A stretch of DNA of 64,000 nt from Holothuria scabra (GCA_037179385.1 CM074188.1:24259318-24323317), one strand, 5' to 3'; shown: positions 22,822-35,497, counted from the first letter of the stretch. The notes: a model not told the origin generated them from the sequence alone. Made by a program: numbers and translations.

Positions 22822-23050
22822 ACCGACTGCATGGTCAAGTGGTTGGAGTATCCCATTTGCAACCCGGAGGGCTGGGTCTTGCCGAAGACTTTAAAAATGG
22901 AAACTATACTACAGCTGTGGTTGGTGCTCTGCACAATCAATGCAGTAGGGAAACCAAGCTTTTCCCAGTGATCCACAACTGGAAAAGGCTGTGCCCAGCC
23001 CGACGTAAACCAACTGGTTAGAAACTGTATCCGGAAAACTCATCTATGTT
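22822..23050 (+). mobile_element. SINE-T, near full length
   Basis: Head 'ccgactgcatggtcaagtgg' (A-box region), then 'gaagactttaaaaatggaaa', 'ccagtgatccacaactgg', 'cccgacgtaaaccaactgg' and the end 'actcatctatgttaac'. The B-box region is shortened compared with the 4-kb copy. Confidence 0.8.
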
Positions 23051-24681
23051 AACAGTAACTGACGAAGGGTGGCACCCCTCCGATAGGGCCGAATAAATTG
23101 AAGAGCGGGGTTTACGCCGTATAGTGGGAATTGCGTATGAGCGCATGCGGTCATAACGAGTAAATTTATGCCCCACTTGCCTGACTAGGCTGAATGTTTA
23201 AAGCTTGTTAATATGGTTATTTTGGTCAAAATAGTCTAGTACTGTAGAAACTTGAAAATGATTACAAACTACAACAGCTATTTTCACTTATTGATTGGGC
23301 TATGAATGATAAACTAGGCCAATTTGTCAGTGTAATGAGCTCTTTCCTAGGAGTCTAGGAAAACAAAAACAAACAAACAAATCAAAAAGTGATGGTAATA
23401 TAGAGGATGCAAAGGATTTCTAATTATTCAAACGTGTTTTGTTAACCAAGCTTACAAGTGTTCAAGCAATGGGTGTAGCATTTCTGTCAGATGGGACTTC
23501 TATGATGGAAACGATATTGTACCTCGAAGTATTTTTCATTACAAGTGAGTCCTTATGGCAACAATTATGAACTTTATATGTGAAGTATAGCTTTCTTCAG
23601 GATTTCGTTCCAATTTGTTACATAATACTTTTGAAAGAGGATTCGTCTAACTTGAGAAGGGCTTGAACAAGTCTAAAATGTGTCTACATTAATCTCTCAA
23701 TGGTACTTGACATTTTCCGCACGTCCATCGCACGTTTTTTGTTCGTTGTTCAATTATATTACTATAAGAAGGAAAGGAATAATGGGGATGTTTGTATAAT
23801 TAAATCGTTTCAGGAAGTCAGTGAATTATATCTCCCACAGTTTAGTACGCAACTAGTGTAACAGTGATCTACGCGTTCGTGTCAGTTCATCCTTACGTCA
23901 GTCTGCAAGGCTTTTTCTATGCATTTGCCGGAGTTAGTGGATGAACCGTGGGGACTCCAAATTTGGGAAAAACGGACGAAATGAAACTGTGTGGCTCTTC
24001 TTTCTTAAAAAGGTACTTTGACTTGGTTATTAAACAAATTGTAATTAAATTAAATTAATTAAATAAATAATTAAATTGGTAATTAAACAAATGTTTTCTA
24101 TTTGTAAAGTTTGCGTCACATAGTGACAAATGATCAAACCTCAATTCTTACATCCAGAATTACAGATAAATGTTTTACGAGTGAGAAATCAATGGCTTAA
24201 TTCAGCTTTAAAATGTGGCCAGAGACTTTTACAAATAATAGGCGGACACACAACCGATTATAAGCCAGGATTAAAAAAAATGAACTTTTTGCGTAGCTGT
24301 TCGATGTGAAACTTGTATAGCGGCTTGACATATGATGTCATAATACTCCCCGGCGGCCATGTTGTAGTTAATGTAGTAGACCACGCTCGATGCGCTTGCT
24401 CTATGAACTTGTACATACCGCGCATACCACAGTGCACCGTGACTGTGCAGTGCGTTCAACACAAAGCCACGTGAATGTGGCATGTTTGTCCTCCAGCATG
24501 GCGGAACTGTGACGTAATCGCAAAATCACCGTTATATATTTATATGCTAATATCATTCCCATGTGCTAGTACCCTTCATCCTTCATCATCCTTGTTGGGC
24601 AACTGATTTTCTTTAAAAAAAAATAGTTTTTCGCAGTGGTGACGCTACGGATGGGAGGGGGTGGCGCGATCGTTCCCCAGA
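23051..24681. other. Intergenic, nothing recognised
   Basis: AT-rich, including a simple (TTAAAT/AAATTA) stretch near 24030-24090. No gene seen. Confidence 0.4.
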
Positions 24682-24922
24682 TTAGGTTGGATGGATTTTT
24701 ACGGTCCAGTTTCCAACCAGCTGGTTCAAGTCGAGCCGGCCACAGCCTTTTTTTGAACTTGTGCCTGACTGGCTTGTTTTCCCTACTGCATTGCTTTAGC
24801 TGAGCACCAGGTACGATGGCAGAAGATCCCATTTTAAGTTTTCGGTATGACCCGTCCAGGTCTTGAACACCTGACCTCCCGACTGCAGGTCTGATGCTCT
24901 AACCACTTGACCATGCAGTCGG
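24682..24922 (-). mobile_element. SINE-T, near full length
   Basis: Runs from 'aggttggatggatttttacg' through 'ttcaagtcgagccggccaca' to the tRNA-like head: 'gaacacctgacctcccgact', 'ctctaaccacttgaccatgc'. The last two contain the B- and A-box regions on the minus strand. Confidence 0.82.
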
Positions 24923-25868
24923 TCATTGATTGACATTCTGGCACCCCCACTGGTTTTTCTGTATTTTTTTTACCATAGTAACATCAAAGATAAGGTGATA
25001 TATAGATGAATACTTTAAGACAATAACTAGTTGCCCCAAGTACCTTAGGGACAAAAATCAGCACACTCTTGAAATATTTCAGTTATTTAAGGACTACAAA
25101 CAAAAGCAAAAGAGTGCTTTGGCTGATGTTTCAAGCTCCGTCCCCTTTGTCGAGAAAATAATAGGGTAACATCGGCTAGCTGAGAAGCAGCTGACGACCG
25201 ACGTTATGAGGTATTGTTGGTTTTTGTCCAACGGTGGGCGTGACTACTCAATGATGACGTAACGTGGAAACACTCCTCAGAATGTTTCTTTGACGTCACA
25301 AGCTTCGACCTCTTCGCTGACTGCCGGGTAAAAAATGTAGGGACGTATAGGTAGCTAGCTGATGAGCAGGCGACAACCGACGTCATGACTGTTGATCATT
25401 TGAACGTAAGTGTGGTTAACACAATATCACGTCACTTGAAAAGCTCTATAAAAGCAAGAGGTATACTTAAACGAGTCTTTCCGTCTGAATTTAGTAACTA
25501 GGAACGAAATTAATGTTGCATGATTTGAAGAAACAATTCCTGAATTAGTATCAGGGGGGTTATTACCATATAATTCAAATTGGGACTTCATTTTCCGCTT
25601 CAAGGACAATGTGGACCATAAGGTGCATGAAACAATATACACATACAAAATACAAGCACAAAATATTCTGTGAATAACTTGTTTACTTCATAGTTAACGA
25701 TTTGAATGGATGTGAATATATGATTCAGACTTACGGTACAAAACATGCGGAGATTGTGCACAACTCCTGTTTTGGTGATTTTGCACAATTTTGTGTTTAA
25801 TAAGCATTAAGCAAAATGTACACGGGGAAGAGAAATCCATCTGCAATTCAAATCCAGTTAGCTTCAAT
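24923..25868. repeat. Intergenic with a diverged direct duplication
   Basis: 'ctgagaagcagctgacgacc' with 'gacgttatga' (25180-25208) and 'ctgatgagcaggcgacaacc' with 'gacgtcatga' (25358-25387) are diverged direct copies about 180 bp apart. A third relative, 'ctgagaagtagctgacgacc', occurs at 31791-31810. Family and class unknown. Confidence 0.5.
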
Positions 25869-26158
25869 CATGGGCGTCCGCAGAAAAAAAAGTCGGGGGA
25901 GGGGGGCAAAATTTCTAGGGGGGGGGGGGACCTCCGAGTCACCATGAATTGACATAAAGCGTGAGATTCAGCCCAAAATGCCTCCCAGATCGCCGGAAAT
26001 GGCACTTCTAAAGCCTGTTTTTCGCATAGAAACTTGGAAAACACGTTTTGTTCGTGTTTTTGCTTTGATTTTCATACGTTTTTTCAAATTTTTGATTTTC
26101 CAGGGGGGGGGGCAAGTTCCCCCACCCCCCCTCTTGCCTTTACCTGCGGACGCCCATG
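25869..26158. mobile_element. hAT-type MITE with perfect 8-bp TSD
   Basis: The termini catgggcgtccgcag and ctgcggacgcccatg are perfect 15-bp inverted repeats. They are flanked by the exact 8-bp duplication gcttcaat at 25861-25868 and 26159-26166. Length is 290 bp, with G- and C-runs just inside the ends. An 8-bp TSD fits hAT; no transposase is encoded. Confidence 0.88.
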
Positions 26159-26286
26159 GCTTCAATACTCTTCATTTTTCTCCTTTTTTAAACGAATTCG
26201 ACATCATTAAACGACCGACCGGCGCGATGGGATGACGTCATTCTATATTTAGACGTCTGAGAGAAGAAGCCCCAAGAACCAATCAA

Positions 26287-26583
26287 TTAAAGGGCTTGTC
26301 CTCTCATATCAAACTACAATTGTTGCAGTAGTCCACAGAAATTCAGCGTTGGCTCAGCTCTTTGATTGGCAGCTAGTTGAAACAATCCAGAGTACCAAAG
26401 CTTATTTTAGATAACGTGAACTGTACTGAGAGTTTTTGCTCACATTGAGCTTTTCTGTATTTTCACCCGAAAACAATAAACTGTGATTGTGTCCAAAAGA
26501 TGAATTTTTGACAATTGAAGGAGGGGCTTAAATAAGAACGTTAGAAGAACTGGTACTCTTTGAGGTGAGAGGATTAGGCCCCT
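26287..26583 (-). mobile_element. MITE-B, reverse orientation
   Basis: TTAA at 26287-26290, then 'agggcttgtcctctcatatc'. The other end 'gaggtgagaggattaggccc' has lost its TTAA by mutation. The interior is collinear with the other copies ('ttggctcagctctttgattg', 'gaggggcttaaataagaacg'). Confidence 0.75.
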
Positions 26584-27366
26584 GAGGATGGTAATTTATG
26601 GCGAATATGCAGAGAGATGGATAAGCAAAGAAAGGTATCACACAGTGTGGTTCACTCATTTCATTTAGTGAATGTGACTGTACTCTTGAAACGTTAAATT
26701 AAAGAAAAAAATAAAAATAGGCATATCCTGATGCTATAAGACTTAGTTTTTTATCTTCACATCTAATATTTTGCCACCTATCTTATTTGTATAGGGCCTA
26801 AATTTGTTCTCTAAACTGCTTTCGCGGCGAGTTTTCGTCGATACTGGTACCTTGGGACTTTTGGTGGGGTTATATGGGCTATTAATTCTATGCTATGTAT
26901 TGCATCCGACCAAGTGAGGTCCAAATCCATAACTTCCACGTTTATAATGACATCAGCCAGCCTGGCTGAACAGCAAATCATAGGCTAAGCCTCGTTTGGC
27001 ACTTTCCGTGAATCTTGGCAATGCATATAATTGATAAGAATACAATAAGATATTGGTGTGAGGAAATAATCACCTGATCACCGTATTTTTTTCAAATTAC
27101 GTATGCGTATTTATCTGTTTATACTGCATTCATATTCAGACACGTGGGCCATGCGTCCTGCTAAATTTCATTTTTTCGTAATTAATTCCATTCTTTTTTC
27201 GTAAATAAAACATGACTTCTTCGAAGTCTAATAGGAGAAGAACATAGACGTTTCAGCATCACGGCTAAAGAACATGCTCGTCATGCTTGAAGCAAAGTAA
27301 ATTATGAATACTCAAGTAACCGATGGGTCTGTGTAATAAATTATCACCACTCCAGAGCCTACGATA
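26584..27366. other. Intergenic, nothing recognised
   Basis: No gene or shared repeat seen. Confidence 0.4.
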
Positions 27367-27630
27367 TTAAAGGTAAAGAGCAGTCCCCCAAACTTATTTT
27401 CAAGAAAAAGCTAAATAACACAATTTTCATCCTATTTCACTTCAAGGTATCTCTCATTACATTTATGACTCTACTTTTGCATATTGAAGGTAAACCAATC
27501 AGTTATTTCCAGTAAATTTCACATTTGAAGCGAAAAAACATTGTCACATGACTCACAACAGCCAATCGTTCGTGAAACTGGACAGTCTACTGCACTACTT
27601 CAATTTGGGATGACTGCCCTTGCCCTTTAA
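27367..27630 (-). mobile_element. MITE-A, complete
   Basis: TTAA at both ends. The termini 'aggtaaagagcagtccccc' and the complement of 'atgactgcccttgccct' are inverted repeats. The interior matches other MITE-A copies in reverse: 'tcacatgactcacaacagcc', 'gacagtctactgcactactt'. Its right TTAA (27627-27630) also serves as the left TTAA of the adjoining MITE-B. Confidence 0.8.
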
Positions 27631-27924
27631 AGAGCCAAACCTCTCACCCCAAACTACAATTTTGGTACGGGGGTATCGAAATTGGCTCAACCCTTTGACT
27701 GACAGCTAATTCAAACAATGCAGAGTACCAAAGCTTATATTACACAGCATGAACGGTACTGAGAGTGTTTTGATTATATAAATTGAGTTTTTCTATACTC
27801 ACCTTGAAGCAATAAACTGAGATTGTATCTGGATGAGGACGAATTTCAGACAATTGTGGGAGGGGCTTAAGTAAGAAGGTAAGGAGAATTGGTACTGTTT
27901 GGGGTGAGAGAACTGGGCCTTTAA
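27627..27924 (-). mobile_element. MITE-B, abutting MITE-A
   Basis: Starts at the shared TTAA with 'agagccaaacctctcacccc' and ends 'ggggtgagagaactgggcct' plus TTAA (27921-27924). It is collinear with the 22-kb copy in reverse. Confidence 0.8.
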
Positions 27925-29303
27925 TCTCGCTGAGTCCTTTTTCGTGTCATTCTTTTTCATAAAGCGTCCTTGAGCGGATACCACATAAGATTCATCTTCA
28001 TAAAACACTCATACAGCGTCAATGTTTTGTCGTTCTATTCTTCATTATTTTTATTTATTTTTCATTTGTGCTTAGTTCCTCTGGTTAAGGCGTGGCGTAT
28101 AATTACATTGAAGCTTCCGGTCAAAGAACAATATTCCAGAGTTAAGGTCAATTCGTAACCATGCGCTGAACAGAAATGACTTGACTCTGGCCCTGACTCG
28201 AAGCCGTACACTTATAACCCCATTAGAGTAAAGAGTTTCAAACATAACCTTTTTATATAGCTGCACGACACTATAGAAAACACATTTGTGTTGGCATGTC
28301 GTTAAATCCCATCAAACCCAGTGCATCTCACTCACAGCAAACCTAGCCTCATCACTTCATCAGCGACAGATGTTTAGATGAGCAACATTTGCCATTTATT
28401 GCTTGTACCTCTTTTTAATGACCAGGAACATTTTACTCCGCTTTGAAATCGATACAATTTCATCGATTTTGCAGGCACTCTTCAATTCCAAAACGTGTCA
28501 CTTTTTAAAGTAAAATTAAGTTGCAAGCTCAAACAAAGCAGGAATCACTGTGAAAGCGAGATTTTGTTACAATTTCGACTTGACCTTTTTTGGTATGGTT
28601 GGTGAAGAGCGAAATCGTGACAGTACGATCGTTGTTTTGCAGAAAGTGGTTGTTGATAGCCATGTTTATGCGCAATGCGTATCACTTACATGTATGTAAA
28701 AGATTATGCTGGCTGACTAAAGGAAGTAATGTCCTCGCTTGATTTATGTCACACATATATTGCTGGTCAACACTCTCCTCATTTGTAGGACTGACTTGTT
28801 TACATGTTACAAGAGTGATATACTTAGAGTGATAGAAGGGCCCATGACCGGTCACATTTTAGATCGATAGATAGGTAGCCTGCATTGCTTGCTGCACGTT
28901 TTAACACCCAAATGTCTGTCAGATACTCGTTTGTAAATTCGTTAATACGCGAGGGCAAACTACTGGACTGTTTTGTTCCCTTACCAGAGTGTATAAGAGT
29001 AGGCCCAAGGTCGTATTTGAAGCTTGAGAACTTCAGATTTATTCACCGCCTTTGAACCGTAAATGTGGAGGCGGTTGAACTCAATATGTCATCAGGAGGT
29101 ATAGAAAACTTTCAATTAAAGGGGAAAACCGGCAGACATCCATGATCTTGAAGTAGTGTAGTCAGTTGGTTTTGTTAGATGAAATTTAACGACACAAGTA
29201 CAGTATCACGAATGTGTATATGTGATTTAAATAAAACGGTTCAAGTCCATCCCTTTGGTCGCCTCTTACGACGGGATGAAAATACCGTAGGCATATTCTA
29301 CAC
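27925..29303. other. Intergenic, nothing recognised
   Basis: No gene or shared repeat identified. Confidence 0.4.
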
Positions 29304-29511
29304 CCAAAGGGGAAATGCAGTATTTAGTAGACTGCCCTGTTTCTTGATTGGCTCTTGGGAATCATATGACAATACTTTTTCTGCACAAATGTGAAAATTA
29401 CTAGGGGTAAGTCCTTGAAATGTCATCACTCACACTTTAAAAAGAAATATGAGGAAAATTGTGAGATTTATCTGTTTTTTCAAGTTTGAGGCGACTGCTC
29501 TTGCCCTTTAA
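29304..29511 (+). mobile_element. MITE-A with internal loss at the left end
   Basis: 'agtagactgccctgtttctt' and 'gattggctcttgggaatcat' match MITE-A, and the right end 'gcgactgctcttgccct' reaches TTAA at 29508-29511. The left terminus is shortened. Confidence 0.7.
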
Positions 29512-29537
29512 GGAAGTTTGTTTGAAAAGGTAAGGTT

Positions 29538-29755
29538 AGGTTAGATGTAGTTTTAGGTCCCAGTTTCCAACCTATTGGTTCAAGTCGAGCCAGCCACGGC
29601 CCCTTTTCCAGTTGTGGCTTACTGGCTTGTTTTCCCCACTCCATTGCTTATGCTGAGCACCAAGCACAATGGCAGTAGGTTCTGCTTTTAAAGTCTTCGG
29701 CAAGTTCGGCATGACTCGGCCAGGACTCGAACTCTCGACCTCTCGACTGCAGATA
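29538..29755 (-). mobile_element. SINE-T, head-truncated
   Basis: 'ggttagatgtagttttaggt', 'ttcaagtcgagccagccacg', 'gtggcttactggcttgtttt' and the B-box region 'gactcgaactctcgacc' are seen. The A-box end is lost near 29755. Confidence 0.78.
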
Positions 29756-29867
29756 AGAGCAGTGTACCTCCCACACTTACTGTATGTGATAGTAGGAGGA
29801 ACATCTGTGTGTCATTACAAGTAGAAAGTATACCAACACATGCAGACTGTTGATTTGTTAACATGTC

Positions 29868-30071
29868 CACTGAAAGCAAAAACGAAGTCAGAATGGTGCA
29901 TCTACTGACTAAATTGACTAATTAGTCAGTTATTTAACTAATAAGTCCGAGTGGACCTGACTAATCAACTGATTAATTTGTGATCACAAACTACTCCACA
30001 TATTTATCTATAGTCTAGTCAGTTAAAGTATTCAGTAGAGGCACCATCCTGACTAGTTTTTGTTTTCAGTG
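29868..30071. mobile_element. Small inverted-repeat element, CACTGAAA termini
   Basis: The left end 'cactgaaagcaaaaacgaag' and the right end, in reverse complement, 'cactgaaaacaaaaactagt' continue as inverted repeats for about 40 bp (both include 'tggtgc.tctactga'). The interior has repeated 'actaat..gtcag' motifs. It is 204 bp with no coding and no clear TSD. Confidence 0.7.
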
Positions 30072-30185
30072 TAGGATATACACACCTAAGTCTACTTCAC
30101 TCACGGAAAAATTCTTCTGCATGAGAGGGCTTGCTCATTGTTTTCCTCCAAACATGATGTCAGTGTGACTTTAATGCATATAAGG

Positions 30186-31441
30186 CAGTGGCGGAGCTAG
30201 GGATTTCGGTCAGAGGGGGCGAAAATGGTCTGCAGGGGCGCTTCGAAGAAGTAAATACCCTGAGCCTCAGCACCATCGAAGCCAGGTTTTCAGACTTTCC
30301 ATTTGATTTTCCGCACCTGGTAGAAGACTACTTTGCCATTTCTCCTCATCAAGTTTTCTACTAAAACATGTTTAAATTTTCTATTCATGGGCCTCTGCAG
30401 AAGAAAATTCCCCCCTTGCCCCTACCTGCGGACGGCCATGTTTCTTCCTCTCTTTCACATTCCTAGTAAATAGCAAGCAGTCTTGCAGAGGGGAAAAGTT
30501 ATGGAAACTAATCACCGTTAGATGTACATTTTTGGCATCAGGAAATCAAGATAAGTACACGAAGAAACATTAACTAACGTAATTTACATCACGTGACCAC
30601 TCTGAAATAGCTATTAAGTAAGTACATTGACAGAAGTACCGTATCCAAGACCAAAGGTCTGCTTGGCTCTCTAGATACCGCATTCATACCAAATAAAAGT
30701 AGCCTAAACCTTGGCTTAGTAGATGCAATTTTCTGGCTTTTTAGGCCACGAAAGTACAGAAATAAGCATTTTCATGGGAATATCGTGCAGTGTTAGAAAT
30801 AGCCATTTATCATGAGAATGGTCACTTGAAGAAAAGCAAAATGGAAACTGCTCATTAAAACTGTTAAACCATCACCAGTATAATAACAGTTTTATTTTAT
30901 TTTTAGCTGAACGTTCTCTTCAAATGATTTTGAAAAATGTTGCGGAAGCCATTTTGGTATCTTTATAAACTCTTTTTATTGTCTATGTTGACAATTATCC
31001 CCGACAACAAGATGGTTATTTGCGCTACAATTATTGTTGCGCCCTTTGCAACATCTTTTATTGGCCGGAAGGGTGAATTTAATTACAGTCTGTGTATTTT
31101 GTAAGCTTATAACCACGCTTGGTGTGGGAGCAATTAACTTAGCGCAGCGACAGCATTTATTAGTGCGTATAAAGCATGAAGATACGTTTCGGCAAAACCT
31201 ATCCCTATATCACATAAGATGACCCTTTTCATCAGAATAAAGTGCAGATAGTACACTACTGGTGGCTGTTTGAGCATTTTGCTATCTGGACCTTAAAACA
31301 ACGCTATAAAATTATGTCTTTTGCCAATAATGGTGCAAGAGTAAAGTATGTTAAAAACCTCAAAAGGGCGCCGACAGACGATTTTGGTCCGTCAGGGGGG
31401 GGGGGCGACCGCCCCCTGACCATATGGCAGCTCCGCCACTG
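30186..31441. mobile_element. Non-autonomous hAT element with perfect 8-bp TSD
   Basis: The ends are cagtggcggagctagg and the complement of gcagctccgccactg, with the CAG..CTG termini usual for hAT. The exact 8-bp duplication atataagg lies at 30178-30185 and 31442-31449. Length is 1256 bp. The interior has no transposase; the longest frames are about 60 codons and unrecognised. An embedded segment at about 30389-30441 ('gcccctacctgcggacggcc') resembles the end of the 25869-26158 element, suggesting an older nested insertion. Confidence 0.85.
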
Positions 31442-31526
31442 ATATAAGGTCTATACCACCTTGATGTGATGTCGTGCACACAATATTACCCTCTCCTTTA
31501 ATAAATTCGCACCAGCCGATTATGAG

Positions 31527-31559
31527 ATGGAGCTACCAGCTCCAAGGTGGTAGCTCCAT
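31527..31559. repeat. Small hairpin, perfect 12-bp stem
   Basis: 'atggagctacca' (31527-31538) and 'tggtagctccat' (31548-31559) are exact reverse complements around the 9-nt loop gctccaagg. It belongs to the dispersed hairpin set. Confidence 0.7.
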
Positions 31560-32935
31560 GATTATTAAATCGTGGCTTGAAATATGAAAAGAATATTTCG
31601 CCTAAAAAATAGTGTCTTATCTATGGGACTTCCCTGGGAGCAAAAAAGTCATTACCTTGGAAGGTTTTTTACCTTGGGGTATGAAAAGTGGATGAAGATT
31701 TTTCAACTCAGTTCAACTACCTAACGAATAGAGTGATTTCACTGACCCGCCCCCTTTGAAAAAAGTGCATTGCACTATCTAATGAAGCTACCTGAGAAGT
31801 AGCTGACGACCGACCCCCGTGTGACTCATGCCCGGTGAGTGGGAGTGGCTTACCAGTTGTGGCGCAACATGAAAACACTCTACCGTAGGCCTGTTCCCGA
31901 AATGTTGGATCAAGTGATTTCCGTACTTTTTGTCGTTTTGATTTTAAAGTATCCTTAGGTTTCCTGAAAACTTGATGATTTGATATTTAAACTTAATATA
32001 GAATTTTATGCCTAACATTGTTTTAATCTGTGCCCCAAATTCATAGTATGGAGCACAGAGGTCCTTCAAGTGACATTAACGCGTTTTGAGTTCGTCTTAT
32101 AGGATTTATGCATATGATGTCACAGAGAAAAAAATGCGCTCTCCGTTGGGGGCAAAACAAACCCAACACCGACATATGCAGACATCTGGCTTGTCAACCA
32201 GTCGAAAACGAGTATAGTTTGTGCCGCAAGGCGAATTCTTATGCCCCTAAGGATGACGTCAGTATGTCGTCAATGCATGAGATTTATTGGTCGACACTTC
32301 TCACCATGCGCAAATGGTAAAACATACCGACAAAACAGGTCCTTTGATACCACTGCTATACTATGAACTCTACATGGCTGACTAGAACAGAAAAACGCGC
32401 AACACGGTGTTGTCGGTATCAAAGCTCATTCTTCGGAAAAGCGTACCACCTTTTGAATTCTAAATACTTTGATCTAAAAGCCTCGGCCGTATGAGTAATA
32501 TTTGAAAATTAACAAGTTGGTTCCAACATTCACTGGGGCGGGAAGGAGGGGGGGGGGGTAGCCCGTAGCCAGACAATGTCCCGAAGATGAAAAACGACTT
32601 TTAGGGGGCCGCAATAACATGTTTCAAGGCAATGGTAATTTTAGATATCGAAAAAAAAGAAAATTATCTATAGCATCCCCTTTCCCCAATGGTTATACGG
32701 GCTAAGATGAAACCCGCATCTTTGACGGATCCTAAAGGGTTAAGGTAAGGATACCGATTGAGGAGGAAAGCAAATTCAATATGAGGACTGTGAAATATTT
32801 ATTGCGTTCTTCAAAAGCGCAATACCTTACTCCTCCGTTAGCACACCATATTTGAAAAGTGCTCATCAGCACGGCAATTTTCAGTCCAGGCGCCGCTGTC
32901 TTGAACGGAAAAACATTTGGGGCTGAGTGCTAGCA
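31560..32935. other. Intergenic, nothing recognised as a gene
   Basis: It holds the third relative of the 25.2-kb direct repeat at 31791-31810 and a G-run near 32547-32560. Confidence 0.4.
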
Positions 32936-33020
32936 AGACTGTCTAAGCAGAGCGGCACTATCTTTTGGCGCGGAGCACACAAGAAAATTGTTGACATTGC
33001 AAACCCACCAGGTGGCCGAA
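32936..33020 (+). repeat. REP-F copy
   Basis: 'ctgtctaagcagagcggcac', 'ttggcgcggagcacacaaga' and 'caggtggccgaaaac' follow the REP-F core order. Confidence 0.55.
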
Positions 33021-35234
33021 AACAGCAATTCCTGAGTTTTCTAAGCTGTATGTACCCACCTTAAACTGTGAATCTCATGTTTTCAGTTTCTCATTAGCAC
33101 CCACTTCAAAATTCTCCAGTTCCCAATTCTTGAAGCCGCACTTTGTGAATACTGGGGGCTGAACATGTCTTTAGAACCACTTTTTTCATAGTGGGCTGTG
33201 GCTCCAAAGCCCCTCCCTCAGTTCCCCCACCACTGATTAAGTCCACTTATAAGAAGAGCTGCCTGCACTTACAGTTAATCAACTATGGAAAATGTCTAGT
33301 ATAATCCATCTTAGTGGAATAGAGCATTTCTCATGTCACGGATAGGACTGTATATTAACATCATATATAAGTACCAGCATTCGTATCACTTCACCATTGG
33401 TTTGTCAGTGCAAGTTAAAAATATAGCAATTCTTTCATGACAGACTACAACACTTATCTTCATAAGGCCACTGAGTTCATTAGACGTCTTGCTTCAGTGA
33501 AAGTAAGCATACCCTCAAATAAATTATTATCCCAATGATCGCTTCCACGCTTTCACGCAACTACCATGCAATACTGATTGATAAAACATGCTCAATATCC
33601 ACAAACATCAAAAATTATTCTGACGTTTCAGTACCTCAAGGGGTGTTACGAATAGCTTGTTATAAAACACTGCTCTTGCAGCACCAGAAGGCAACTCAAG
33701 TTCACCAGCTTCCAAAGTTCTTAGCAGGCCATTGATCTGGAAGTCACAATCGTATAATAGACGCTCCAAAAATTCCTACGGTGCACAAACGCATGCTCTA
33801 CATGAAATGTGGCCGGTACTGTAGTAACGATGGAGCAACATTCTGGTATATAACACCCTAAGTTTATTTCGCTTCGTCTATCGTATTTTCACTTTAAATG
33901 TATAATGTAAAATGAAAGTAACTTCTAAACAGGATTTTTCATATGCGAAAGGAAGTAAGCTACACAAAAAGTCCCAGAGGGTTTGGGAAAAGTGCTTTAC
34001 TCCCTATGAACAAGAAGTGAGAAAGCAAACAAACAAACTGCATACTCATTGGGTGACTGCTAGAGGACGCTTTAAGGGACGACAGGGGACATTATTATAT
34101 CTCAATCTTTCCGACCGGTTTGCTTTTCAAATCTTAATACAACGTGAAATGTGCGTACTTGGGTCTGTAGCGTCAATCTTTACTCAAATGTGGGAGGGGG
34201 TGGGGAATGGCCACTTTCGTCAAAATTTTACTCTGTAAAAATCTTAAGTCAATGGGTGTATTTTCAAAATGCGGAGGCTATGACGTTCATGGTTCTAGTC
34301 AGTTGACAGAGTATTTCGGGTCTGGGGAAAACGAGCCTGCCTGAAAATTGGGTATCCATTTAATCGCACAAATAATTTTCCGATATCTGAAGTCGACCGC
34401 TCGCTTCATATGTTGATCAATGGTGCAGAGTCGTGGATTCTTCCAGCCCTGCTTTTGGAGAAAACCGGAAAAGTGGGGGTGTGCCCTCGTTGCATTCTGA
34501 GAATAAGTTGAAATATAAGTCAATTTTTTCCAGCGGTCTTCCAACGTCATCTGGCTCTCTAGTAAGACATCTCCCAGAGGAGCTTATTGATAAGGCAGTA
34601 TGCGGGCTAGTCGTGACGCTTTTCTTTTCTTTTTTGACTTCTTCAAGTTTAGTTTTATACGCTCTCAGGCGGGTTTCGCAGTTGTGATTTTTTCCTGTTA
34701 TGAATGCTCCCATATTCTCCAGAATCAGGAGTCCAGATATACTTCACCATGCTCGACCTAAAACTTTCTTTGAACAAACAAATTCTTCCCTTATTCTTGG
34801 CTTTCTCAGGGAAAGTATACTCTATAGAAAACTTCTAACATGACTCCGGCCTTTGCAATCTTTTAGAGAAAATGTAACCCCATTTTATTCTCTGTTTTTT
34901 TTTTTTTGTATTCGACAATGTAAATTTTTCTTTCTTGGTGACACTATATAACACATTGATGTTGTTGTGTCGTTAATCCCATCTTACTCAATAGAAGGTT
35001 TGGCAAGGACGACCTTATATTCCACGAAAATCAACGAGACGACGACCATGACTTGCAATAAATTTTTAAGTGGCATGTTTTTCCATTATTTCTGGAAGAG
35101 ACTTAGAAGTAGTTTGGAGTGAATTGCCTCTCGCTCTGTAGGTCTGCCCCTTCATTTACACACCAAGTTATACTGTGTTTCACGACCATTGTGCTTTGCG
35201 AGTCTGAACGGTAGCATGTGACTCTTCTGAGCAT
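33021..35234. other. Intergenic; unrecognised frames at 33912-34713
   Basis: A + strand frame of 108 codons (33912-34238) and opposed frames at 34299-34713 were read. None shows a recognisable domain, flanking splice logic or a homologue I know, so no gene is called. Confidence 0.35.
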
Positions 35235-35497
35235 TTAAAGGGCAAGAGCAGTCAACCCAACATGAAGTAGAGTAGTAGACTGTCCTGTTTCATGATTGGC
35301 TGTTGAGAGTCATGTGACAAAAAATTTTTGTCTTCAAATGTGAAAATTACTTGAAGTAACTGCTTGATTTACATTCAATATGCAAATCTGAAGTTAAAAA
35401 ATATGATAAAGGATACTTTGAAGAAAAATAAGAGGAAAACTGTGAGATTAAGGTGTTGCTTCAAAGTAAGTTTGGGGGGACTGCTCTTGACCTTTAA
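35235..35497 (+). mobile_element. MITE-A, complete
   Basis: TTAA at 35235-35238 and 35494-35497. Termini 'agggcaagagcagtcaaccc' and 'gggggactgctcttgacct'. Interior 'agtagactgtcctgtttcat', 'tgttgagagtcatgtgac'. Confidence 0.85.

Noticed and set aside
33912..34713. Frames of 84-108 codons as possible genes
   Set aside because: No recognisable motif, no splice-site support, and overlapping frames on opposite strands.
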